NCBI RefSeq assembly: GCF_947497045.1
Contig: NZ_CANMEU010000010.1
Span: forward strand, 62,001 to 126,000
Length of the DNA stretch: 64,000 nucleotides
Reading direction: 5' to 3'
Origin: an uncultured Tateyamaria sp.
Lineage (GTDB): Bacteria; Pseudomonadota; Alphaproteobacteria; Rhodobacterales; Rhodobacteraceae
Below the pieces are notes generated by a model. The model saw only the letters and a program-made list of their open reading frames with translations, was not told where the DNA came from and did no database searches. Made by a program: the position numbers and the translations under genes. Numbering within the stretch: position 1 is the first letter of the stretch; each line of letters starts with the position of its first letter. Positions 18,721 to 28,543 of this stretch are shown here, one piece after another.

Positions 18721-19122
18721 ATGGGGCACCCTGCAAAAATTCTGCGCTTTACCTGCGTCGGGGCGACGGTCGCTCTGCTTTACATCGCGCTCTATCTCGG
18801 CCTTTTGGCACTCGCGTTCGCCCAACCTGTTGCCAACAGCACCGCGTTCCTGCTGGCCGTTGCTGTACAATATGCAGGCCAAGCCGCCTTTACCTTTCGC
18901 GCGCCCCTCAAGGATGGGCCACAGATCACGCGATTTGTTGCAATGATAGGCTGCGGGCTGCTCAGTTCTGCGCTTATCACCGGTATTGCACAGCCCGCGC
19001 TCGGCCTGCCGCATTGGGGTGCCGCGGTGATTGTGACGCTTGTGCTACCAATCCAGAATTACCTGATCATGTCGCGGTGGGTTTTCGCGTATGGATCAAA
19101 TCCTGCGGAGACTTCCCAATGA
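18721..19122 (+). CDS. GtrA-family membrane protein
   Basis: A 133-residue protein with four membrane helices of the GtrA family, proposed to help flip polyprenyl-linked sugars made by GtrB. The start is ATG 18721 just after the glycosyltransferase stop; a GTG at 18715 that would overlap that stop is the alternative. Its own stop overlaps the methyltransferase start (ATGA). The family stretch QYAGQAAFTF is present. Confidence 0.82.
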   Translation: MGHPAKILRFTCVGATVALLYIALYLGLLALAFAQPVANSTAFLLAVAVQYAGQAAFTFRAPLKDGPQITRFVAMIGCGLLSSALITGIAQPALGLPHWGAAVIVTLVLPIQNYLIMSRWVFAYGSNPAETSQ

Positions 19123-19889
19123 CGCATATTTATAACGATACATTCTTCGACTATATTGATCAGGGCGCGCGGCGTTCGGCCAAAGCATTGACCACGTTGA
19201 TGACCAAGTGGCTGGCTCCGCAAAGCGTGCTTGATCTTGGATGCGGGCGCGGCGTGTGGCTGAATGAATGGCAGCGCGCGGGTGCCTCGGATGTGCTGGG
19301 TGTGGACGGCGATTATGTCGACCGCAGCCAGTTGGCAATTGATGCCGCCCTGTTCCACGCAGGCGATCTGACCCAGCCTTTGGATCTTGACCGCCGCTTT
19401 GATCTGGCCCAAAGCCTTGAGGTCGGGGAACACCTGCCAACCGCCGCCTCCGATGCGCTGGTGGACAGCCTCACTCACGCCTCGGACCGAGTGTTGTTTT
19501 CGGCAGCCGTTGTCGGACAGGGGGGCGAATTTCACGTCAACGAACAGCCCCTTTCCTTTTGGCAAGCCAAGTTCGAAGCGCGCGGATATCAGGCCTATGA
19601 CTGCCTGCGCCCGCATCTGAAGTCCGATCGCTCGGTTGAGCCATGGTATCGCTACAACGCCATCCTCTATGTGAACGAGGCGGGTGCCGCGCACCTACCC
19701 GAGGCGATCCGCACCCATGCGCTTGCCGATGGCGTGCAGGTCAAAAACGCCGGTGATCTGGCGTGGCGGGCGCGGCGCGCGGTTGTGGCCAACCTGCCCC
19801 AAGGGGCTGTCACGCGGATTGCGCAGGCCCGCGCCGCCGTGCTGGCCGCGAATGCCCGGCGGATGAACACCCGCACGAGCCTGTCATAA
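19119..19889 (+). CDS. Class I SAM-dependent methyltransferase
   Basis: A 256-residue methyltransferase. The SAM-binding motif I is VLDLGCGRGVWL at about residue 37, followed by an acidic strand end GVDGD. The substrate is unknown, but position between gtrA and a glycosyltransferase-like membrane protein suggests glycan or lipid-sugar methylation. The start overlaps the gtrA stop by 4 nt; a much longer upstream frame is a shadow of gtrA. Confidence 0.82.
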   Translation: MTHIYNDTFFDYIDQGARRSAKALTTLMTKWLAPQSVLDLGCGRGVWLNEWQRAGASDVLGVDGDYVDRSQLAIDAALFHAGDLTQPLDLDRRFDLAQSLEVGEHLPTAASDALVDSLTHASDRVLFSAAVVGQGGEFHVNEQPLSFWQAKFEARGYQAYDCLRPHLKSDRSVEPWYRYNAILYVNEAGAAHLPEAIRTHALADGVQVKNAGDLAWRARRAVVANLPQGAVTRIAQARAAVLAANARRMNTRTSLS

Positions 19890-21217
19890 TGCCCCCGGCC
19901 ACGGCCATTGCGATCCCGACCGCGCGGGGTCTGTGGCTGCTGATGGCCATCACCGTCATCGCCGCCCTATTGGTCAGCCTGCCCAACCTGCGCGACCCGA
20001 TGCTGCGCTATGACGATTTCCCCGCTCTTTTGGCCGATCCATCCGGGTTCTGGCCCAAGACGCTGCATGAGGGGCGGTGGCTGAACTATCTGTGGCATCT
20101 GCGCGAGGTCGTGACTCCGGCGTGGCTGAATTTCGTGGTCTATCAGGCCCTTTGGGCGGGATTTGCGGCCAGTATCGCCTTTGCAGCCACCGGGGCTGCG
20201 CGCCACGGGCCGATCCTGGCCTTGCTGATCCTGGTCGCACCACCTGCAACGCTGATATCGCTGTGGTTCAACACGTTGATGCCCGGCCTCGCACTGGTCA
20301 CGGTCTATGGGCTGCTTGGGTGCGTCCTGCGCCCGCGCACGCATCGGCTGCTGATGCCCATCTTTGTCGTGGCGAGCTTTATGTCCTACACGACCTATCC
20401 GCTTTTGATCCTCGCCATGGCGCTCATATGCAGCCCTGAGAAATCAGTGCGCGACCTGGCCGGGCTGCTTGGCGTGTTCGTCGCCTCCTTCGCGGCGGCG
20501 GTCCTGATTGTCTATACGATCAATTATCAGGTTCACGGCATCTTCGGCGTGCCCTTGGCGGCCTGGCGCGCGGCGTCCCCGGCCTCTGATATCGCGGGGA
20601 TGATCCAGAATATCCCGCTTGTCACCCAATCCCTCAGTGATCTGATGATCAAGGCGAGCTTCAGCTTTGCCCCGGCCGTCTGGTTCCATCTGGCAATGCT
20701 TGTGGGTGGGACGCTGGTGCTGGCGCGCCACGTCCCCAAAGAGGCGCTGTATCTGCATGCCGGATTGTGGATGGGCATGGCACTGGTGGTGGTGCAGATC
20801 CTCAAGATGGGGGCGATTGTGCCTGCCCGGTCCTTTCTGTTTGCGTGGATCATTTACGCCGTGATCATCGTGCGCGCAGCACAAGTCCTCAGCGTGACGC
20901 CCAATCTGGCAGCCCGGTTGGTGCTTAACTTCGTGCTGTTGGTCGTGGGCAGCTACCTGCTGCAAACCTTTGTGCAATACACCACCTATCGCGGCTGGCA
21001 GGCCGAGACGCGCGCATTGGCACCTGCGGTCAAAGCTGTCGAGGGGCCGGTGGAAATTGCAGGCGATGTGATGCAGTATCCCTCGGCGCAGTTGGCCGGG
21101 GTGCAGGACCCAACCGCGCTGGTGTTTCGGCTGCACTATCTGACAGGCAAAACTGTGACGCTCTGTGCGCCAGACGCAAGTTGTTCAGACACGGCGCTGC
21201 ACCTGGATCAGAACTGA
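19889..21217 (+). CDS. Polytopic membrane protein, GtrC-like candidate glycosyltransferase
   Basis: A 442-residue integral membrane protein with roughly ten hydrophobic helices. The first periplasmic loop after helix 1 holds LRYDDFPALLADPSGFW, resembling the acidic loop of GT-C glycosyltransferases. Together with GtrB and GtrA upstream it fits the serotype-specific GtrC role, transferring the flipped sugar to a surface polymer. The start codon shares one base with the methyltransferase stop (TAATG). No closer family is recognised. Confidence 0.68.
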   Translation: MPPATAIAIPTARGLWLLMAITVIAALLVSLPNLRDPMLRYDDFPALLADPSGFWPKTLHEGRWLNYLWHLREVVTPAWLNFVVYQALWAGFAASIAFAATGAARHGPILALLILVAPPATLISLWFNTLMPGLALVTVYGLLGCVLRPRTHRLLMPIFVVASFMSYTTYPLLILAMALICSPEKSVRDLAGLLGVFVASFAAAVLIVYTINYQVHGIFGVPLAAWRAASPASDIAGMIQNIPLVTQSLSDLMIKASFSFAPAVWFHLAMLVGGTLVLARHVPKEALYLHAGLWMGMALVVVQILKMGAIVPARSFLFAWIIYAVIIVRAAQVLSVTPNLAARLVLNFVLLVVGSYLLQTFVQYTTYRGWQAETRALAPAVKAVEGPVEIAGDVMQYPSAQLAGVQDPTALVFRLHYLTGKTVTLCAPDASCSDTALHLDQN

Positions 21218-21818
21218 GCATAATCAAGCCTCAGATTCCGCGTATTGCTGCGTGATCCGTGCCGATCACATCAACCCGAACTGCGAGGTCCTGCGTGCTG
21301 AAGGCGACAGAAAGCGGGGCGAACAGCACATGGGCAAAGGACGAAGGCAGATCGCAGCGGGCAACACCATGGCTGCGGTAACGCAGGCATGCATCGCTCC
21401 CCGCCTTGGGCCTGAGGCAACAGCACTTCACCGGATTGAGTGATGCGGTGCCCCTTGGCCGAGCGATCAGACAGGCCCCGCATTGACGCATACCACCCCC
21501 GCAGCACGGCGCAAACCACCCACCCCGAGGATCGTCAGAGGGATGCACATGTTGACCCAGCCCATCATCCCTCATTTGTGCACGCGTGGATCGTTTTCGC
21601 TCCGATGCGGCGAAGTATTTCGCACAGAAACCCAAAAACGTTCGGATTTGCAGGTGCGATCACCACAGCCGTCACCACCCTTGCATCAAAACAAGCAGAT
21701 ATCCGCGTTCTCACGACAAGTTGGGCTGCCTGGGCCTGTTTTTGCCGCCTCGCCCGCACATATCCTACCGAACGTGGCTCGTGGGTCCCGCCCCTGCCAA
21801 CAGACCGGAGTATCGACA
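21218..21818. other. 601-bp region without a convincing gene
   Basis: Short frames exist on both strands, including a hydrophobic 33-codon minus-strand stretch near 21,570, but none has family similarity or sustained coding character. The last 12 bases contain the GGAG ribosome-binding site of egtB. Otherwise nothing was recognised. Confidence 0.5.
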
Positions 21819-23078
21819 GTGACAACATCCCTTGCCCACATCCACCCGCGCGAGGCGCTGTCTTTGTTCGAGCGTACGCGGGCGCGCACAGATACGCTGG
21901 TCGCCCCCCTGAACCCCGAGGACATGATGCTGCAAAGCATGGAGGATGCCTCGCCCGCAAAGTGGCACCTGGCCCACACCACGTGGTTCTTCGAGGAGTT
22001 CATCCTCAAACCGCGCCTGCCCGCCTATTGCTCGCCCGACGACCGTTTCGCGTTTCTGTTCAACAGCTACTACACCCAGGCCGGTCCACGGCATGCACGT
22101 GATCGGCGGGGCCTTGTGTCGCGCCCGGATGGGCAGGCGGTGCGCGACTATCGCGCCCATGTGGAGGACAGTCTTGCGACCCTCATGTCAGGCGCGCGGG
22201 ACGATACCGACGACATTGCCGCCTTGGTCGAGCTTGGGTGCCATCACGAAATGCAGCATCAGGAACTGCTGGTCACCGACCTGTTGCATGGCCTCAGCTT
22301 CAATCCGCTGTTGCCGATCTACAAGGATCCCGAACCGCTGCCCGTCACGAACGAGGTGGAACTGACATTCACCCGCCATGACGGTGGGCTGGTCGATATC
22401 GGGCATGGGGGGTCGGGGTTTTCCTATGACTGCGAGGGGCCGCGCCACAAGGTGTTCCTGCGCCCCTACGACATTGCTGACCGCCCCGTAACCAACCGCG
22501 ACTGGATCGCCTTCATGCAGGATGGCGGCTACGGCGATGCGCGCCATTGGCTGATGGAAGGTCACGCGGTCGCGGCGCGCGAAGGATGGGAGCATCCACT
22601 TTATTGGTGGCAGCAATACGATCAATGGTGGACCTATACCTTGCGGGGTCCACAGCCCGTGGCGTTGGACGCGCCGGTTGTGCACATAAGCTATTATGAG
22701 GCCGACGCCTTTGCCCGGTGGGCCGGGGCAAGACTGCCCACAGAGGCCGAACATGAGGTCGCATTTCGTGCCATGCCCATCACCGGCAACCTGATGGGCG
22801 ATGCAGGCGCTATCGGCGCGCTGCGCCCTCTGCCCGGCGCGGGCATCTGGGGCGGTGTGTGGGAATGGACAGCCTCCGATTTCGCGCCCTATCCCGGTTT
22901 TCGCCCGCCCGAAGGGGCGCTTGGCGAATATAATGGCAAGTTCATGGTCAATCAGCGGGTCTTGCGCGGCGGGTCCTGCGTCACCCCACGCGAACAGATG
23001 CGCCCAACCTACCGCACCTTCTTTTACCCCCATCAACGCTGGCAAATGCTGGGCCTGCGCCTGGCAAAGGATGTATGA
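21819..23078 (+). CDS. egtB: EgtB, iron-dependent ergothioneine sulfoxide synthase
   Basis: A 419-residue non-haem iron enzyme that joins trimethylhistidine (hercynine) to a thiol to form the sulfoxide precursor of ergothioneine. An N-terminal DinB-like domain provides the three-His site: His in AKWHLAHTTWF and two in HHEMQHQE. The C-terminal half is an FGE-sulfatase fold ending RVLRGGSC. The GTG start at 21819 is supported by GGAG 8 nt upstream; the frame opens earlier but the extension is low-complexity and unlike the family. It overlaps egtD by 4 nt. Confidence 0.92.
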   Translation: MTTSLAHIHPREALSLFERTRARTDTLVAPLNPEDMMLQSMEDASPAKWHLAHTTWFFEEFILKPRLPAYCSPDDRFAFLFNSYYTQAGPRHARDRRGLVSRPDGQAVRDYRAHVEDSLATLMSGARDDTDDIAALVELGCHHEMQHQELLVTDLLHGLSFNPLLPIYKDPEPLPVTNEVELTFTRHDGGLVDIGHGGSGFSYDCEGPRHKVFLRPYDIADRPVTNRDWIAFMQDGGYGDARHWLMEGHAVAAREGWEHPLYWWQQYDQWWTYTLRGPQPVALDAPVVHISYYEADAFARWAGARLPTEAEHEVAFRAMPITGNLMGDAGAIGALRPLPGAGIWGGVWEWTASDFAPYPGFRPPEGALGEYNGKFMVNQRVLRGGSCVTPREQMRPTYRTFFYPHQRWQMLGLRLAKDV

Positions 23079-24046
23079 CCATGACACTCGCCAATACCCC
23101 CTCTTTGCACAATGAAACAGCGCGCGCGTTCCTGCGTGATGCGATCCACGGGCTGACAGGCGCGCGCAAATCCCTGCCGCCCAAGTGGCTCTATGACCAT
23201 GCGGGCAGCGCCTTGTTCGAAGAGATCACTGGCCTGCCGGAATATTACCCGACCCGCACTGAGATCTCGATCTTGCGGGCCCATGCCGCCAACTTGGCGG
23301 GTTACATCTCTGAAGGCGGCGCGCTGGTCGAGTTGGGATCAGGCGCAAGCATCAAGACCCGGCTGCTGCTCGACGCGGGCCCGCATATCGCAGCCTACGT
23401 GCCAATCGATATTTCCGCCGCGTTCCTGCACGCCACAGCGGACGATTTGCACACCCGCTATCCACATCTGGCGGTACATCCCACGGTCGGGGACTTCGCC
23501 AACCCCATCGCACTGCCCGCCGCCTTGCACGACCTGCCCAAGGTTGGGTTTTTTCCCGGCTCGACCATCGGGAACCTCGACCCCCTGGATGCGATTGCCC
23601 TGCTGGTCCGCGCCCGCGCGTGGCCGGGGATCGAGACGTTCATCCTCGGGGCCGATCTGGTGAAGGACCCCCAGGTCCTGATCGATGCCTATGATGACAA
23701 GGCGGGTGTGACGGCCCGCTTCATCACCAACATCCTGACGCGGATGAACGCTGAATTGGGTGCTGATTTCGATGTGGACCGGTTTGACTACATCGCTGAG
23801 TGGAACGCGGACGCCGCACAGATCCAGATGTCATTGATGGCACAGGTCGATCATCACGTGTCGCTTGGCGGGCAGGACATTCGCTTTGCCAATCAAGAGT
23901 CCATCGCCGTCAGTCAGTCCCGTAAATATACGATGGACAGTCTGGAAAACCTTGCCGACGCCGCGGGGTGGGCCGTGCACGAGGTGGTGACCGACCCCGA
24001 AACCAACTTCGCGGTCGCTGTCCTGAAAGCACAAAGCCCTGTCTAG
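23075..24046 (+). CDS. egtD: EgtD, L-histidine N-alpha-methyltransferase
   Basis: A 323-residue SAM-dependent enzyme that trimethylates histidine to hercynine, the first step of ergothioneine synthesis. Diagnostic motifs are LYDHAGSALFEEIT, LPEYYPTRTE and the SAM site ELGSGASIKT. It overlaps egtB by ATGA. The two genes provide the core pathway; no egtA, egtC or egtE gene is present nearby, so the C-S lyase step must be encoded elsewhere. Confidence 0.93.
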   Translation: MTMTLANTPSLHNETARAFLRDAIHGLTGARKSLPPKWLYDHAGSALFEEITGLPEYYPTRTEISILRAHAANLAGYISEGGALVELGSGASIKTRLLLDAGPHIAAYVPIDISAAFLHATADDLHTRYPHLAVHPTVGDFANPIALPAALHDLPKVGFFPGSTIGNLDPLDAIALLVRARAWPGIETFILGADLVKDPQVLIDAYDDKAGVTARFITNILTRMNAELGADFDVDRFDYIAEWNADAAQIQMSLMAQVDHHVSLGGQDIRFANQESIAVSQSRKYTMDSLENLADAAGWAVHEVVTDPETNFAVAVLKAQSPV

Positions 24047-24313
24047 ATCATAGATGGTCCGGGCGCACGGTTCCGGGCCGCACATCTTCGATCAGCGTCA
24101 GAACATCTGTTATCGCCAGTACATTCGCGGACCCCATTGCGGATTTGCGAAGCAGCAATTTGGCACATTCGGGCAGAAGATGGCGATGCGTTAGCATCCG
24201 CACTTGATCAGCCCAAAGAAGACAAAGGTCGCTTTGATATCGCCGTCAGCCCATTGAGCGCACGGGTACGCCTGACCTCAGGTTGAGCGTTCGTCCCCGG
24301 CAAAGCGACCCAT

Positions 24314-25138
24314 TCAGGACGCCTTGGCTTGCGGGGAAAAGTCGGTCACCCAGTCCTTGGACAGGTCATGCAAAAGCGGAAAATATTCAAACATCTCGGG
24401 GATTTGGTCATCCGGCACCAACGGTTTGTCATACAAGCCGCGACTGTCATTATCGTCATGCACCGCACGGATGTAATAGGGCCGCTGTGAATACAGAACG
24501 CGCGTGGGTCGGTCGCGCATGATGTTCTTGTGCGAGATATCATAAAGGCTGTAGCGCGACGGGCTTGGCGCAACGATCGCAAGGCCCAGATTGGTTGTGG
24601 CACTGACCCTTGGATGCAAACTGAGCTTGCCGTTCTTGAATAACCCCGTCAGACCGCAAGCATGTGAAATGCAAGAATATTTTTCGCCCCGTGCGCGCAA
24701 ATTCTTGGCCGCTGCCGCCTCTGCGTGGAGCTTTTCGTTGAAGTCGACCGACAGTGCATCATCGTCATCAAGCACCACCTGACAGGACCAGGGATCGGCC
24801 GTAAAATGCTGCCAGCGGTAGGTGCGAAAATGCACGTGCGTCGGATCAGGGTCGCAGAACATCACATGCGCCCGGTCCCCAAGCATGTCCCCGCACATCG
24901 CCTTGAGCTGCTTTTGAAAGGTCTTGGGCAGGAACGTCGAACTCAGAATGTTGTGCACAAAGCTTTTGTTGGTCTGATCGGCCAGCGAGCGCAACGTCAC
25001 CTTCTCGAAAAAGTACTGCCGCCGCTTCAACCGCTCGGTGTCGAACAGGATTTCCATGTCCTTGCTGGCCTTGGACCGCCAGCCCGGCGAGGGGTTAAAG
25101 AATGAATAACGGGTCTGATAAATCATGTGCATGTTCAC
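24314..25138 (-). CDS. Putative rhamnosyltransferase-family glycosyltransferase
   Basis: A 274-residue protein resembling the Rhamno_transf family of putative rhamnosyltransferases, seen from the opening YQTRYSFF and the acidic motif VVLDDDDAL, which likely binds metal and nucleotide sugar. There is no membrane helix. It lies 76 nt downstream of the sulfatase gene on the same strand and may share its transcript. The sugar and acceptor are unknown. Confidence 0.65.
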   Translation of the reverse strand: MNMHMIYQTRYSFFNPSPGWRSKASKDMEILFDTERLKRRQYFFEKVTLRSLADQTNKSFVHNILSSTFLPKTFQKQLKAMCGDMLGDRAHVMFCDPDPTHVHFRTYRWQHFTADPWSCQVVLDDDDALSVDFNEKLHAEAAAAKNLRARGEKYSCISHACGLTGLFKNGKLSLHPRVSATTNLGLAIVAPSPSRYSLYDISHKNIMRDRPTRVLYSQRPYYIRAVHDDNDSRGLYDKPLVPDDQIPEMFEYFPLLHDLSKDWVTDFSPQAKAS

Positions 25139-25214
25139 GTCTCTCCCTGTCGGCCATGTGCAGCATAATCAACGATAATTGCGTTGCACAGTCTGAATTC
25201 TGACCGCGCCACGG

Positions 25215-26522
25215 TCACTCCAACACCAGTCCGTGCGCCCGACAGCATTCCACATGCGCTTGCGCCATTTCGGCATGCGCCGGGTGTATCGCGCCCAGAT
25301 TTTCCTGCTGCCACCAGTCGGTTTCAAGGTCATAAAGCTCGGTCGTGTCGTCATTGTACCTGATATAGCGATACTTGCCCTTGCGGATTGCGGACCCGTG
25401 CGGGTTAAAGGTCGGCACGGCGCGATCCGGGTCGCCTGCCCCCTCTTCAACGATGGGCCGTAGCGACTTACGGATCTCGTTTTCACCTGGATCCAACCCT
25501 GCGTAATCAAGCACCGTGGGCCCTGCATCCAGCAAGGCGACAGGGTCCGTCACCACCCGCGCGGTCGGGTCGGTTGGATCGTGCACGATCAGGGGCACAA
25601 GCGAGGTCTGTTCCCACAATGTCGATTTCCCAAAACGGCCATTTTCGCCCAGATGATGCCCATGATCCGTTAAAATAACGAAAATGGTATTTTCGGCATG
25701 CTTTGACGCCTTCAGCGCATCCCACACCCGGCCCAGATGGTGATCACCATGTGAAAACGCTGCAAAATAGTTGCGCACACTTTTGCGCCAATGTCGCCGA
25801 TCATGGGTCTTGAATGTGGGCCCAAGCACTGCGTCCGCATAGGGACCACGTTCAAACCCCCGCTGCCATTCGGGCGGGTACTCGAACTCCATGAAAGGAT
25901 ACATCTGTTTGTAGGGCACAGGGGTGATGAACGGACTATGAGGACTGAAAAAACCGACCTCGCGATAAAACGGCTGGTCGCTTTCGTAGTTGTCCAGGAA
26001 CTCGATGAATGAGTCCGCACTTTGGGCGTCGTAGTAATACCCGTCATCCTTGGGATCGGTGGTCGAAATGCCACCGCCACTGCCCCCGTTTCGCGACTGC
26101 GCAAATTCGGGCCGCAGCTTTATGTCGATGCGAAAGCCTTTGCGCTCATCCGAATAGAGGATTTTCTGAACGTGTTCGGGCAGCGGTCGAAACCCGTGGT
26201 GCACCTTGCCCCCTGACGAGCAGAAATAGCCGCTTTCCTTGAGTTTGTACTGCCACATTTCTTGGGGCGGGACGGTGTCATATACCTTTTGCTTGTTGTC
26301 ATAGATACCTGTCTCGGGTGGGGCCCTGCCCGACATAAAGCTTGATCGCGAGGGGCCGCACAGCGGCGACTGGCAATAGGCCGCATGAAACGCGGTGGAC
26401 TCCGCACAGATGCGATCCAGATTGGGCGTCTTCAGCTCGACCCCGAAAATATTGCGATACCGCCAAAACGAAAATGCATCGTCAAAACTGAAAAAGACAA
26501 TGTTCTTTTTTGATTGAGACAC
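25215..26522 (-). CDS. Type I sulfatase
   Basis: A 435-residue sulfatase with the formylglycine signature C-x-P-S-R (LCGPSRSSF, Cys about residue 55) and metal ligands in SFDDA and in LTDHGHHLGE. The closest relatives seem to be choline- or iduronate-sulfatase-like enzymes. The N-terminus begins directly with the first strand and has no signal peptide, so a cytoplasmic location is likely. Activation would need a formylglycine-generating enzyme encoded elsewhere. The neighbouring glycosyltransferase suggests sulfated saccharide metabolism, but this is inference. Confidence 0.85.
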   Translation of the reverse strand: MSQSKKNIVFFSFDDAFSFWRYRNIFGVELKTPNLDRICAESTAFHAAYCQSPLCGPSRSSFMSGRAPPETGIYDNKQKVYDTVPPQEMWQYKLKESGYFCSSGGKVHHGFRPLPEHVQKILYSDERKGFRIDIKLRPEFAQSRNGGSGGGISTTDPKDDGYYYDAQSADSFIEFLDNYESDQPFYREVGFFSPHSPFITPVPYKQMYPFMEFEYPPEWQRGFERGPYADAVLGPTFKTHDRRHWRKSVRNYFAAFSHGDHHLGRVWDALKASKHAENTIFVILTDHGHHLGENGRFGKSTLWEQTSLVPLIVHDPTDPTARVVTDPVALLDAGPTVLDYAGLDPGENEIRKSLRPIVEEGAGDPDRAVPTFNPHGSAIRKGKYRYIRYNDDTTELYDLETDWWQQENLGAIHPAHAEMAQAHVECCRAHGLVLE

Positions 26523-26929
26523 CTGTTACCGCCCCGTCTGCCATGCCGTTTGTGACCCTGCCATTGGTGGCGGGACTGCTATTGGCCTCGTTGTCGGACA
26601 GTTTAAGCCGTATTTCAAGGGACAAGGGTGTATGGGTGCGCCCCCGATCCGTGGGTATCAGGTATATGCACGCATCAGAAAGGCGGCCTTACCAAGCAAC
26701 TCGTGCTCATGGAGTTTGCACTAAAAAGACCCAACTGGCTTTGATCCAACGCCACCGGGAGACCTTTGAGCCCCGTGACGTTCTGACGGTCGGTGAGGCG
26801 GAGGGTATTACACCCAGAGATGCCCTTGATTATTGAGGTCGGGACGGCGGCAAGTTGGGCATTATGTGTCGCATCAACCACATCCACGCCGCATGGGGTC
26901 CAGATTTGGGCCGATTTGGACATGAAAGA
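26523..26929. other. Intergenic region without a recognised gene
   Basis: About 400 bp between the sulfatase start and the terminator-like hairpin of the AGCS pseudogene. Plus- and minus-strand frames here are short and compositionally atypical. It should hold the sulfatase promoter. Nothing specific was recognised. Confidence 0.45.
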
Positions 26930-26950
26930 GGCCGCGCACAACGCGCGGCC
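26930..26950 (-). terminator. Hairpin downstream of AGCS pseudogene
   Basis: A perfect 8-bp GC stem (GGCCGCGC/GCGCGGCC) with a 5-nt loop lies just past the end of the symporter pseudogene. On the minus strand it is followed by a weak TCTTTC tract, so it is a plausible intrinsic terminator. Confidence 0.55.
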
Positions 26951-26975
26951 CCCATCTGGTTTTGGATCGTCAGTC

Positions 26976-28531
26976 TTAGTGGGTGAACTTTCTGATCTCG
27001 CCCGATTTCAGGCGTGCGCTGTAGGAGGTCAACTCGGCACGCACCACTTTCATCAGGAAGTACAGGCAGAAGATATTGACGACCGCCATCGCAAAGATCG
27101 CCGCATCCGAAAAGTCGATAACCGGCCCAAGGCTGGCCGCCGCACCGATCACGATGAAGATACAGAAGATGATCTTGAAGATCAGCTCAGTCATCTTGCT
27201 TTCGCCAAACAGGTAGGTCCACGCCTTGAGGCCGGAATACGACCACGAGATCATGGTGGAGAACGCAAACAGGACCACAGCAACGACCAGTACCAACGGG
27301 AACCACCCAATTGCGGACTCAAAGGCCGCCGAGGTCAGCGCCACCCCTCCATTACCATCCACGGTCGCAATGGCTGTGCCCGCTTCGTTGAGCATGTAGT
27401 TGCCCGTGGCCTCATCGATGATCAACTGTTGCGATATGATGATGACCAGCGCCGTCATCGTACAAATCACAACCGTATCGATCAGCGGCTCCAGCAGGGA
27501 TACGAAGCCTTCGGTGATTGGCTCTTTGGTCTTTACCGCCGAATGAGCAATCGCTGCGGAACCCACACCCGCCTCGTTCGAGAACGCCGCACGCTTGAAC
27601 CCCTGGATCAACGCGCCGACAAATCCGCCCACCACACCAAGACCCGTGAACGCACCTGCAAAGATCTGACCAAAGGCCTATCCGATCATGTCAAAGTTCA
27701 CGATCAAGACGATAATCGCGGCCCCCACATGGAGAATGCCCATGAACGGCACGATTTTTTCGGTGACCCGCGCGATGGATTTGATCCCGCCCACGATGAC
27801 GGCAAAGACCAAAGCCGCAAAGAAAAGCCCCGTGATCCAGCCCGGGAAATCGCCGGAGATCTGCGTGATCTGCGCATGCGCCTGATTGGCCTGAAACATG
27901 TTTCCGCCACCCAACGCGCCAAGGATACAGAACACCGAAAACAGCACTGCAAGGATCTTGCCGCCGGGCAGGCCCAATTCGTCAGACCCTTTCGAGATGC
28001 AATACATCGGGCCACCGGAAACGGTCCCCTCGGGGTACTCGTTCCGATATTTCACACCCAAGGTGCATTCGGTGAACTTGGACGCCATACCCAGCAAACC
28101 GGCCAGGATCATCCAGAACGTCGCGCCCGGCCCACCAATCCCGACAGCCACCGTGACACCTGCAATGTTGCCCAGACCGACTGTGCCCGACAGGGCCGTG
28201 GCAGGCGCCTGAAAGTGGCTCACCTCGCCCGCATCTCCGGGGTCGGAATAGCCGCCCTTGACCAAACTGATGGCATGGCCAAAGAACCGGAACTGCACCC
28301 CAGCAAAGTAAACTGTAAAGATGGTGGCACCGACGACCAGCCACATCACGATCCAGGGAAATTCGTGCCCGGGACCGACATGAATATGAAGTTGACGAAC
28401 CAGCCTGTTGCGTTCGAAAACGCTTCGTTTACGCGAGCATCAAGCGAGGCGGCGGCGTCTTGGGCAGACGCGGGCAATGCGACGACGATATAGGCCACAA
28501 AAGCCCGGAGAAGTGATTGAAAGTACTTTAT
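26976..28531 (-). pseudogene. AGCS-family sodium/amino-acid symporter pseudogene
   Basis: The sequence encodes nearly the whole of an alanine/glycine:cation symporter but is broken in three places. The expected start, correctly placed after an AAGGA ribosome-binding site, reads ATA at 28531-28529. A frameshift near 28,362 separates the signal-like N-terminus from the segment FPWIVMWLVVGA. An in-frame TAG at 27680-27678 interrupts the middle, with homology continuing in the same frame to SGEIRKFTH. An intact paralogue lies at 46607-48109. It follows a uspA gene, as the paralogue does. Sequencing error could explain one lesion but is unlikely for all three. Confidence 0.85.
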
Positions 28532-28543
28532 TTGATCAAATCC

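Noticed and set aside
21231-21635. 134-codon minus-strand frame before egtB
   Set aside because: Cys- and Arg-rich composition without family similarity; looks random.
24047-24313. Possible C-terminal gene scrap reading EDGDALASALDQPKED
   Set aside because: Only about 40 codons look protein-like, and two overlapping frames look equally plausible; nothing to anchor a gene.
26793-28493. 566-codon plus-strand open frame across the AGCS pseudogene
   Set aside because: The reverse strand shows clear AGCS homology throughout; the plus frame has His/Asp/Arg-rich antisense composition and no family match.
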